From Dehalococcoidales bacterium (GTDB lineage: Bacteria; Chloroflexota; Dehalococcoidia; Dehalococcoidales; UBA5760): a stretch of 6,964 nucleotides of DNA. The position numbers and the translations under genes are program-made. Below, piece after piece: positions 1 to 5,535 of the stretch (positions are counted from its first letter, which is position 1; each line of letters opens with the position of its first letter). The notes below the pieces were generated by a model, which saw only the letters and a list, made by a program, of their open reading frames with translations, was not told the DNA's origin and made no database searches. The stretch spans positions 1 through 6,964 of the forward strand of contig JAGYOC010000135.1 in the NCBI GenBank assembly GCA_018399795.1, read 5' to 3'.

Positions 1-604
1 TGGTCAATCTGTCTTTGGGGTTTTCTATGGTCCGGCAGGCCATAATCGCAGGTATGGTGCAGCCGAAACCCAGTATCATCGGAATGAAAGAGCGGCCGTG
101 CAGCCCTATCCTGTGCATGGCCCGGTCCATAACGAAAGCCGCCCGAGAAAGATATCCGCAGTCTTCCAGGATGGAAATGGAGATGAAAAGGAGGAATATC
201 GGTGGAATAAAGCTCAGTACCGAGCCGACTCCCCCGATGATGCCATCGCTGAGCAGCGATCCCCACCAGGCTGGGGAGATATCCTGTGCCATCCGGGCAA
301 TACTGCCGAATCCGGTATCGATGAGATCCATAAGGGGTACGGAGACGGTGAAGATGAACTGGAACATCCCGTACATTATGCCCAGGAAGATGGGGATTCC
401 CCAGATACGGTGAACGAGCACCCTATCTATTTTGTCCGAGGTGGTGGCCTGCTCTACCTCGGGCTTTTTAAGGATATCCCTGAGCAGGCCGCTGATGAAG
501 CCGTATCTCTCGCCGGCGATTACCGTCTCGGCATCATCGCCGAGTATTCCCCTGAGATGGTGCAGGCTCTTTTCTTTGGCTCTGAGGATATCTTCACGGT
601 TCAT
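1..604 (-). CDS. feoB: FeoB membrane (permease) half, 3' end beyond the window
   Basis: This is the transporter half of ferrous iron transporter FeoB, which moves Fe(II) across the inner membrane. I translated it by hand: 201 codons are visible and the frame is open to the window edge. Residues 1-65 carry the end of the cytosolic helical domain and linker (Y34-G-F-I then a charged stretch). Hydrophobic segments follow at about 66-90 and 117-147. Residues 174-188 hold the first FeoB Gate motif, with the conserved Cys182 in GFGCTIPAI. The start is an ATG at 604, directly preceded by an in-frame TAA at 607-605, so this frame cannot extend further upstream. It overlaps the G-domain gene by 11 nt. 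Only a weak GGAA lies 5' of the ATG, so translation probably relies on coupling to the upstream gene. The second Gate motif and C-terminus lie outside the window. The family call is certain. Whether this is a natural separate subunit or the product of a frameshift is open. Confidence 0.9.
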   Translation of the reverse strand, partial: MNREDILRAKEKSLHHLRGILGDDAETVIAGERYGFISGLLRDILKKPEVEQATTSDKIDRVLVHRIWGIPIFLGIMYGMFQFIFTVSVPLMDLIDTGFGSIARMAQDISPAWWGSLLSDGIIGGVGSVLSFIPPIFLLFISISILEDCGYLSRAAFVMDRAMHRIGLHGRSFIPMILGFGCTIPAIMACRTIENPKDRLT

Positions 605-1280
605 TTACCGTTCCAATCTTTTCCAGTACTTCCTGGTCCTCTTCCAGCAGCTTTATGGCCAGCCAGCGGGGTGGAAAACGCCGTGACAGCTCCCGGTCAC
701 TGGAGATAAGGTTTTCCAGTTCATTGATGTGTTCCTCCAGTTCGCTGCCGTAGAATAGCTTTATCTTTTCCAGTCCGGTGTTGCCCTCGAAGGCGTCCGT
801 TATTGCCTGCTGTAACCTGGCATTGCCTTCTCTGTCCCGCGCTACCATCGGCACAACCGGCGCGCCCAGCTCGTGGCTGAGACTGTCGATATCGATGTGG
901 TAATTGCGGGATCTTGCTATATCCATCATATTTAGCGCTATTACCAGGTTTGCCTCCAGCTCGATAAGCTGGATGGTAAGGTAGAGGTTCCTTTCCAAGT
1001 TCGAGGCATCGACGATGTTTACCACCACGTCCGGTGCACCCTCTAGGATGAAGTTTCGTGCCACTACTTCATCCGGTGAGTATGTGGTCAGGCTGTAGAC
1101 GCCGGGAAGGTCAACCACTTTTACGGTATAGTCCTGGTAGCGGTATATGCCCTCCTTTTTTTCCACGGTTACCCCGGGCCAGTTGCCCACGTGCTGACGG
1201 GTGCCGGTAAGGTTGTTGAAAACGGTGGTCTTTCCCGAGTTGGGATTACCGGCCAGGGCTATGGTCATTTCTTTAGCCAT
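594..1280 (-). CDS. feoB: FeoB N-terminal G-protein half (separate reading frame)
   Basis: This is the GTPase domain of ferrous iron transporter FeoB, acting on the cytosolic face of the inner membrane. All the nucleotide motifs are visible in its 228 residues: G1 P-loop GNPNSGKT at 11-18, switch-I Thr38 within [12 protein letters not shown]3 DLPG at 57-60 and G4 NMMD at 117-120. Residues from about 170 begin the helical (GDI-like) domain. A full FeoB usually exceeds 600 residues; this frame stops with TGA at 594-596, inside the helical domain. The next frame (+1) continues with exactly the residues expected of FeoB. The start ATG overlaps the feoA stop by 8 nt, so it is translationally coupled, and no clear Shine-Dalgarno sequence is seen. 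The gene is either a true two-gene FeoB or a single-base indel in a one-gene FeoB. The G domain itself looks intact. Confidence 0.93.
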   Translation of the reverse strand: MAKEMTIALAGNPNSGKTTVFNNLTGTRQHVGNWPGVTVEKKEGIYRYQDYTVKVVDLPGVYSLTTYSPDEVVARNFILEGAPDVVVNIVDASNLERNLYLTIQLIELEANLVIALNMMDIARSRNYHIDIDSLSHELGAPVVPMVARDREGNARLQQAITDAFEGNTGLEKIKLFYGSELEEHINELENLISSDRELSRRFPPRWLAIKLLEEDQEVLEKIGTVNEP

Positions 1281-1518
1281 TGTCCGTTATATCCACCATT
1301 ACCTTCTGGGCTACGCCGTGTCCGAGGACAAGCCGCGAACCTCGTAAATCGATAAGTATCGGGCCGGGCTTCTGGCTGTTGATAACCTTGAGATTCACTC
1401 CAGGTGTAAGCCCCATATCGGCCAGCTTCTGCAAAAGCCCATGGCCACCCCTTATTTCCGTGACTTTAACCCTTTCGGAGGGGTTGATCATTGATAGCGG
1501 CAGGTGTTTTGCGCTCAT
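1273..1518 (-). CDS. feoA: FeoA family protein, proximal to feoB
   Basis: This is a small SH3-like cytosolic FeoA protein (81 residues), thought to assist or regulate FeoB during Fe(II) uptake. The family pattern is clear: an N-terminal L-P-L stretch, then KVTEIRGGHGLLQKLADMGL at about 18-37 (the typical L-x-x-x-G-h-x-P-G region follows at 37-40). The C-terminal strand carries the usual G-x-x-h-x-L-G/A-x-x-h-A-x-x-V-x-V signature as RLVLGHGVAQKVMV. The length is normal for FeoA. Its ATG directly follows the TAG of the other feoA with no gap, and a GGAG within that gene's last codons can act as the ribosome binding site. Its TAA overlaps the feoB start by 8 nt. It is the middle gene of a fully coupled cluster. 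Confidence 0.95.
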   Translation of the reverse strand: MSAKHLPLSMINPSERVKVTEIRGGHGLLQKLADMGLTPGVNLKVINSQKPGPILIDLRGSRLVLGHGVAQKVMVDITDNG

Positions 1519-1752
1519 CTACTCCACCCCCACCATTATATTCACCGCTTCTTCCCTGCGAAGTGATAGCTGGTAGCCGCGGATTCTTATCCATATCGGG
1601 TCCCCCATCGGGGCAATTCTCTCCACCGTGACTTCTGCCGGTGGGATAACCCCCATATCCAGGATACGCCTGTGGACCTGGCCGCTGCCGCCCACCTTTT
1701 TTATCGTTCCCTGTTCGCCGGTCTTCATTTCGTTCAGCGCTTTTATCTCCAT
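1519..1752 (-). CDS. feoA: FeoA family protein, second copy, distal to feoB
   Basis: This is a second FeoA-type SH3-like protein (77 residues), first in the Fe(II) uptake cluster after fur. The FeoA pattern is visible: G-E-Q-G-T-I at 12-17, RRILDMGVIPPAEV at about 28-41, a strand around I53-R58, and the C-terminal L-S-L-R-R-E-E-A-x-N-I-M-V signature. It diverges strongly from the neighbouring FeoA, notably with a polar SLRREEA where the other has VLGHGVA. The two are therefore likely specialised paralogues rather than a recent duplication. The start ATG has a good AGGAG 11 nt upstream. A 29-nt gap separates it from the fur stop, consistent with co-transcription. Paired FeoA proteins upstream of FeoB occur in several anaerobes; the roles of the two copies here cannot be told from sequence. 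Confidence 0.94.
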   Translation of the reverse strand: MEIKALNEMKTGEQGTIKKVGGSGQVHRRILDMGVIPPAEVTVERIAPMGDPIWIRIRGYQLSLRREEAVNIMVGVE

Positions 1753-1763
1753 CTAGTTATTTT

Positions 1764-1768
1764 CTCCT
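1764..1768 (-). promoter_or_regulatory. Ribosome binding site of the first feoA
   Basis: AGGAG on the minus strand with an 11-nt spacer to the ATG at 1752. It is the only strong Shine-Dalgarno sequence between the promoter and feoB. The downstream starts are overlapping or abutting, so ribosome entry for the three to four Feo reading frames probably depends largely on this site. Confidence 0.7.
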
Positions 1769-1781
1769 GTATGTATACGGC

Positions 1782-2240
1782 TCAAGTCTGATCGAGGTCG
1801 CTACCTTTTTTACGGCAATCGGCACAGTATCCGGTTAGCTGGACTTCGGCACTGGTTATTTCGAAGTCTTCCTCGCGGGCGATCTCCTCTTTCATCCTGC
1901 TGCATAGCTTGCACTCGAACTCGATAACCTTGCCGCAGCTCAGGCAGACCAGGTGCTGGTGCTCGGTAGGTGGTTTCACCTCGTAGTGGTGGTGGGAATC
2001 GTTGAAGTGAAGCTCTTGTATCAGCCCCAGGTCCTTCAGCGTGTTCAGGTTGCGGTAGACCGTTGACAGGCTGATATTGGGTTGTATCTGCCGGGCCTGG
2101 TTGTAGACCTCATCGGCATCCATATGCGTATCACCGCGGTTGATGATGTCCATTATTATCGCCCGCTGGCTCGTCATCCTGAGCCCTGCCGAGCTGAGAG
2201 ATTTCCCCTTTATATCTGTATTTGCCTTTTTGATCGCCAT
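1782..2240 (-). CDS. fur: Fur-family metal-responsive repressor
   Basis: This is a dimeric DNA-binding repressor of the Fur/PerR/Zur family (152 residues), most likely controlling the feo genes that follow it. The winged helix spans about residues 20-85, with the recognition region SLSTVYRNLNTL at 57-68. The metal region contains H83-H84-H85-Y-E, then H94-Q-H96-L-V-C99-x-x-C102, with a second C139-A-D-C142. The paired CxxC motifs are the structural Zn site. Glu107 occupies the place where peroxide sensors of the PerR type usually have Asp, which favours iron sensing; this is inference. An extra C110-K-L-C113 pair is unusual. The N-terminal about 18 residues are a basic, variable extension. 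The ATG at 2240 lies about 26 nt downstream of the predicted transcription start, with only a weak purine-rich ribosome binding site. Its operators overlap its own promoter, suggesting autoregulation. Confidence 0.92.
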   Translation of the reverse strand: MAIKKANTDIKGKSLSSAGLRMTSQRAIIMDIINRGDTHMDADEVYNQARQIQPNISLSTVYRNLNTLKDLGLIQELHFNDSHHHYEVKPPTEHQHLVCLSCGKVIEFECKLCSRMKEEIAREEDFEITSAEVQLTGYCADCRKKGSDLDQT

Positions 2241-2265
2241 ATTCTTTTTCGCTAATGCTTATTAT

Positions 2266-2280
2266 TTGCAATAATTATAA
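2266..2280 (-). promoter_or_regulatory. Candidate Fur/PerR-type 7-1-7 operator
   Basis: On the minus strand TTATAATTATTGCAA matches the PerR consensus TTATAATnATTATAA at 12 of 14 defined positions, and the Fur consensus TGATAATnATTATCA at about 10 of 14. It contains the -10 hexamer, so a bound repressor would block RNA polymerase. A second overlapping reading is the near-palindrome ATTATT-GCA-AATAAT at 2261-2275. The position fits autoregulation by the Fur-family protein encoded immediately downstream. It was found by eye and AT-rich sequence gives chance matches, so confidence is moderate. Confidence 0.5.
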
Positions 2281-2302
2281 TGTATTGACAGCAGACTGTC
2301 AA
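2274..2302 (-). promoter_or_regulatory. Perfect-consensus sigma-70-type promoter of the fur-feo operon
   Basis: Minus-strand TTGACA (2302-2297), exactly 17 bp, then TATAAT (2279-2274): both hexamers and the spacing match the housekeeping sigma consensus exactly. The predicted transcription start is near 2267, giving a leader of about 27 nt before the fur ATG. So strong a core promoter would need tight repression, which agrees with the two symmetrical elements overlaid on it. Confidence 0.85.
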
Positions 2303-2303
2303 T
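2284..2303. promoter_or_regulatory. Perfect inverted repeat over the -35 of the fur promoter
   Basis: ATTGACAG and CTGTCAAT form perfect 8-bp arms around a 4-bp centre. The right arm contains the fur -35 hexamer and the left arm lies in the promoter spacer. Its location makes it a likely protein-binding operator. The arms do not resemble a Fur box, so a second regulator is possible. On the plus strand it could fold as a hairpin before a T-run, but no plus-strand gene ends here. Confidence 0.55.
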
Positions 2304-2349
2304 TTTTGGTTTTAAAGGAAATTGGTTCAGGGTAGCGAGGCGGACTTTT

Positions 2350-3165
2350 TCAGATTTCCAGCGTCCTCTTTATCTCGGGGATGGATAGCCTGGCTGCCTC
2401 TTCCCCCTTGAGGAGACACTCCTCAGCCCGGTTGAAGTAGCCGGGGAATATGTGGCCTACCTCGGGAGTGATAACGATATCCGCTTCCCGGATGTTGGAC
2501 TGTACCGATTGGTAACCCACGATGTACATCATCCGTGTTATGACGCTGAATATATTGGGCTTTTTCCTTTTGTCCTTTTCCCAGCTACTACCCATGCTTG
2601 TTTTACCTCCCATATAGGGCAGCACGTTTACCGCGATGATTATATCGGCACCCATTTCCCTGAGCACCCTTACCGGTATCGGTTCTACCAGCATGCCGTC
2701 GAGCAGGTAGCGGCCGTTGAGCTTGGCCGGTGTGAAGATAACCGGTATGGATACGCTTGCCCTCAACGCTGGTGCTACCGGCCCGTCTTTTAATACTACC
2801 GCTTCCCCGGTGATGATGTCTGTGGCCAGGCAGGCGAAAGGTATATTCAGGTCACTGAAGCTGATATCGCCGATGACTGACTTCACCCAGCGCTGTATCC
2901 TGTGCCCCTTGATGAGGCCGCTGGTTGGAATAGTAAAATCGGTCAAGGATAGTAGCTTGGTCTGCTTGAGTTCGGTCATGGTATCCGTTATTTCAGCGAT
3001 GCTCTTTCCCGCTGCATAAAACGCGCCGACAACCGCCCCGATGCTGGTACCGGAAATCATATCGATGGGGATGCCGTTTTTCTTGAGGATGTCCAGGGCA
3101 CCGACATGGGCTGGCCCGCGGGAGCCTCCACTGCTCAGTGCCAGACCGACCTTTTTTCTCTCCAA
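2350..3165 (-). CDS. Patatin-like phospholipase (RssA/YlbK-type serine hydrolase)
   Basis: This is a cytosolic acyl hydrolase of the patatin family (271 residues) using a Ser-Asp dyad. The oxyanion-hole glycines are at S12-GGSRG-17, the nucleophile Ser41 sits in G39-T-S-I-G43, and the catalytic Asp156 in D-G-M (family D-G-A/G). A-T-D at 114-116 and the A-S-x-S-I-P stretch at 136-141 are also typical. There is no signal peptide or membrane segment. Size and motifs match the small bacterial RssA/YlbK group, whose physiological substrates are poorly known. The start is TTG at 3165, chosen because it precedes the conserved N-terminal strand and has AGGAG 9 nt upstream; no better ATG exists there. 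It starts 30 nt after herA, so it is probably co-transcribed with the DNA-repair genes. A 109-nt spacer with the fur promoter follows. Confidence 0.92.
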   Translation of the reverse strand: MERKKVGLALSSGGSRGPAHVGALDILKKNGIPIDMISGTSIGAVVGAFYAAGKSIAEITDTMTELKQTKLLSLTDFTIPTSGLIKGHRIQRWVKSVIGDISFSDLNIPFACLATDIITGEAVVLKDGPVAPALRASVSIPVIFTPAKLNGRYLLDGMLVEPIPVRVLREMGADIIIAVNVLPYMGGKTSMGSSWEKDKRKKPNIFSVITRMMYIVGYQSVQSNIREADIVITPEVGHIFPGYFNRAEECLLKGEEAARLSIPEIKRTLEI

Positions 3166-3174
3166 CGTGTCTTG

Positions 3175-3179
3175 CTCCT
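3175..3179 (-). promoter_or_regulatory. Ribosome binding site supporting the TTG start of the patatin gene
   Basis: AGGAG on the minus strand lies 9 nt before TTG at 3165, in the short gap after the herA stop. It decides in favour of the TTG start. Confidence 0.7.
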
Positions 3180-3195
3180 AAATTCCGGGTTGAGC

Positions 3196-4842
3196 CTAAT
3201 CCCAGAGCTCTTCGATATCCTGCTCGGCCTGCTTGTCGGGTTCGATACTGTCGCCCGGGAAGAAGTCCCGGTAGGATTCTCTGGAGCCGTACTCCCTGGG
3301 CTGGAAGGCTACCGGCATCGGTACTGCGTGGCCGAAGACGAGCGCCTGCTGCTTTGAAGCCAGCTTGGCCAGTACGGATTTGAGCTCACTCTTGCCGGAC
3401 ACACCGGAGAGCACGCTATCGATATCCCGCTCGTTATCGAGCAGAAAGGTAGCCTTTGTCCCCACCTGGGACATAATCTCGTCGTCGATGCCGCTGGGGC
3501 GCTGGTCGATTACGAGCAGGGTGGCGTTGTACTTGCGCATCTCGCGGGCAATGGTGCCGAAGATGGTCTGGGCTGCCACCTCCGGGTTGAGGAACTTGTG
3601 CGCTTCCTCGATGGTTATTACCAGGGGCTGTGGACCGGCGGAGTTTTCCGCCATCGCCTTTTCTGTCATCTCCCGGTACTGGCCATAGATGCGGCGGGTG
3701 AGCAGATTGGCCACCAGCACGTAGGCTGTGATATCGTTACACCTGCCGAATTCCAGGACGACATTGATGCCTCTGTTGAGGTGGTCGAGGATGGTTGCGA
3801 CTGCATCGGCCGGTGCATGTTGCCTGGTGAAGGGCAGCCGCTTGATGATTGCCAGCCCTCTCTGCAGGTTTTGGAACGTACTCTCGTGGATATTCAGCTC
3901 CTTGAGCAATTCACGGGTATCGTCGGAGCTGGCCGGCCGGGAGGCTTCCTCCAGCCAGTTTCTGCCGAACCGTTCCCGGAACTGGTACACGGCGCCGATG
4001 GCGGGCTCGGTCAGATTCAGCGTCTGGCGGAGCAGGACCATATCCGCCGGCTCGATGTCATCGTAGCCGATGCTGACGGTGAAGTCGGTCTGCACTCCCC
4101 TTCGCTTCGAGCTTGCCTCGTCGAGGGTATAGACGGCTACCTTGGCGGGGAAGAGCTGCTTAAGCGCCTTGACCTTGAGCCCCTGCTCGCTCTTGCCCTC
4201 CCAGCCGTACTCGCTGTGCATATCGAATATAAGGTTTACTGCCTTTGATTTCTGCAGCATCCCGATGAGAAGCTGCCGGGTAAAGAACGTCTTGCCCGTG
4301 CCGCTCTTGCCGAATATGCCGCTCGAGCGCTCCACCAGCCTCTCCATATCCAAACATAGCCTGGTCTCCATATCGAGAGGGTTTCCTATCCAGAACCTTT
4401 TCTCGTCCTCTTTGCCGAAAACCATCTCCACGTCCTGCTGTGAGGCCGGCTTGACCGGCGAGAAGTGCGAGGGTATAGTCTTGACCGGCTGGGGCCCTTC
4501 CGTCAGGATGGTGGCATCGCCGCCTATGGTCAGGTAGGGTGAGATGTGAAGTTTTCCGTAGGTGCTGGTGCCGGAAAGGACCTCGGCGATGAAGGGGTCG
4601 GAGATGTCGGGAGGGCTAACGGTGAGCTTCTGGTCGACCACCCCCAGGCTGATATCGGTGATCATGCCGAAAAAACGGCGCTTCTTGCCCTCGATGGTAA
4701 CGTAGCGCCCCACTGCGATGTCTTCCACTGATGCGGAGCCGTCCAGCCGTGCTTCTACCCCTGAATTCAGGGAGCCCGAGGTAACGATACCCAGCCTGTC
4801 TTCGTTTTCCTGACCTATCAGGTCGATATCACCGTCCGTCAT
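3196..4842 (-). CDS. herA: HerA-type hexameric DNA translocase ATPase
   Basis: This is an FtsK/HerA-superfamily ATPase (548 residues) that pumps DNA and works with NurA nuclease in processing DNA ends. Domains in order: an N-terminal HAS barrel at about 15-115, which in this family mediates NurA docking and hexamer assembly; the RecA-like motor with Walker A GKSGTGKT at 178-185; a helical insertion at about 280-360; Walker B LVITIEEAH at 407-415 with tandem Glu412/Glu413; and V-I-D-Q-R-P at 444-449, the HerA sensor/arginine region, followed by the S-x-V-x-x-K stretch. The tail from about 525 is very acidic. Length is normal for HerA. The ATG overlaps the upstream stop as ATGA and has AAGGA 7 nt upstream. 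Its neighbours (NurA, a separate HAS-barrel protein) confirm the assignment. No motor motif is missing. Confidence 0.95.
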   Translation of the reverse strand: MTDGDIDLIGQENEDRLGIVTSGSLNSGVEARLDGSASVEDIAVGRYVTIEGKKRRFFGMITDISLGVVDQKLTVSPPDISDPFIAEVLSGTSTYGKLHISPYLTIGGDATILTEGPQPVKTIPSHFSPVKPASQQDVEMVFGKEDEKRFWIGNPLDMETRLCLDMERLVERSSGIFGKSGTGKTFFTRQLLIGMLQKSKAVNLIFDMHSEYGWEGKSEQGLKVKALKQLFPAKVAVYTLDEASSKRRGVQTDFTVSIGYDDIEPADMVLLRQTLNLTEPAIGAVYQFRERFGRNWLEEASRPASSDDTRELLKELNIHESTFQNLQRGLAIIKRLPFTRQHAPADAVATILDHLNRGINVVLEFGRCNDITAYVLVANLLTRRIYGQYREMTEKAMAENSAGPQPLVITIEEAHKFLNPEVAAQTIFGTIAREMRKYNATLLVIDQRPSGIDDEIMSQVGTKATFLLDNERDIDSVLSGVSGKSELKSVLAKLASKQQALVFGHAVPMPVAFQPREYGSRESYRDFFPGDSIEPDKQAEQDIEELWD

Positions 4843-5432
4843 GGCCTAATCCTTCCCAGAATAGCATTGAGCTGGTTGAGATTGCTTCCAATCAGCAGGG
4901 CAAGCTCCTTGCCGGCGGATACCAGGAAGCGGCGCGGGTCATCCTGTTCCCGGCTTATCTGGCGCAGTGTGGCGCCGGTAAGCTCCTCCGTGGAGATGGG
5001 CAGTGTGGCATTGATCAGGATACTGAGGAAAGCCAAGGACTGCCCGAAATCTCTTATCTCTTCAGGTGAACAGGGGTAAACAAAGCCATGGATACGCGCC
5101 GGCTGGGGTGGCAGGTAGTAACTCGTTTTTCCGTCCTGCCGGTGTCCGACTACTAGGGCACGGAACTCGCTCTTGAGAAGCTTGAGTAGCTGGGGGTTGG
5201 AGCGGTAAACCGCTTCTTCGCTATCCTCATCTCTGCCCCGGGCAATGGGGCGCCGCCCCGGCTCGAGGCTGGTGGTTTCTGATTGGTAGACTACCCCGTA
5301 TAGCGCGAGGCTATTGTCTCCGGTCCTGATAAGGCTTCCCAGTGGGGGTGAGCCGTAGAGCTCGTAGCACTGGGCGGTAAATTCGGTGGAGCTGGCCTCG
5401 ATAACCTCGCCTACACGATGTGAATCACTCAT
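4839..5432 (-). CDS. Stand-alone HAS-barrel protein, HerA-NurA partner
   Basis: This is a small soluble protein (197 residues from the chosen start) with an N-terminal region resembling a HAS barrel: R6-V-G-E-V-I-E-A-S-S-T-E-F at 6-18, P-P-L-G-S at 29-33, then Y45-G-V-V-Y-Q at 45-50. A conserved-looking middle (E89-F-R-A-L-V-V-G at 89-96, Y-L-P-P at 106-109, H115, Y119-P-C at 119-121) and a mostly helical C-terminal half follow. It resembles conserved hypothetical HAS-barrel proteins that I recall from cyanobacteria and Chloroflexota. No catalytic site is recognised. G96-x4-GKT-103 fits the Walker A pattern but is probably accidental. The gene sits between nurA and herA with an ATGA overlap to herA, so an adaptor role in the HerA-NurA machine is the best inference. 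An ATG five codons earlier (5447) is possible, but only the inner ATG at 5432 has a well-placed GGAG. Confidence 0.8.
   Translation of the reverse strand: MSDSHRVGEVIEASSTEFTAQCYELYGSPPLGSLIRTGDNSLALYGVVYQSETTSLEPGRRPIARGRDEDSEEAVYRSNPQLLKLLKSEFRALVVGHRQDGKTSYYLPPQPARIHGFVYPCSPEEIRDFGQSLAFLSILINATLPISTEELTGATLRQISREQDDPRRFLVSAGKELALLIGSNLNQLNAILGRIRP
4850..4854 (-). promoter_or_regulatory. Ribosome binding site of herA
   Basis: AAGGA on the minus strand, 7 nt before the herA ATG and inside the 3' end of the HAS-barrel gene. Together with the ATGA overlap it indicates coupled but also independent ribosome entry. Confidence 0.7.
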
Positions 5433-5441
5433 CGCTCTATT

Positions 5442-5445
5442 CTCC
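5442..5445 (-). promoter_or_regulatory. Ribosome binding site deciding the HAS-barrel start
   Basis: GGAG on the minus strand with a 9-nt spacer to ATG at 5432. It overlaps the first codons of the alternative ATG at 5447, which itself has no convincing site upstream. Confidence 0.6.
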
Positions 5446-5535
5446 ATTCCATACTCATATAATAATAAATCATTTTAGTGTAGTATGTGTAGTGGCGCCG
5501 CTTCCCCGGGGACTTTCTTGCTGGATAAAGGAATG

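Noticed and set aside
98..709. Long plus-strand open frame (203 codons) and shorter ones nearby
   Set aside because: It lies antisense to feoB, which has unmistakable motifs on the minus strand; no family features and no ribosome binding site.
2284..2313. Rho-independent terminator on the plus strand (8-bp hairpin followed by T-rich sequence)
   Set aside because: No plus-strand gene ends upstream, and on the minus strand the repeat lies exactly on a perfect promoter, so an operator is the better reading.
3598..4248. Plus-strand open frame of 216 codons
   Set aside because: Fully antisense to the HerA motor domain; its translation shows no recognisable domain and is explained as a shadow of the herA codons.
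5448..5490. Internal promoter before the HAS-barrel gene (TATTAT repeats on the minus strand)
   Set aside because: No acceptable -35 at 16-18 bp from any of the AT-rich hexamers.
5491..5512. GGCGCC and TCCCCGGGGA palindromes between nurA and the HAS-barrel gene as a terminator
   Set aside because: The palindromes have no loop and no T-run follows on the minus strand; likely chance in GC-rich sequence.
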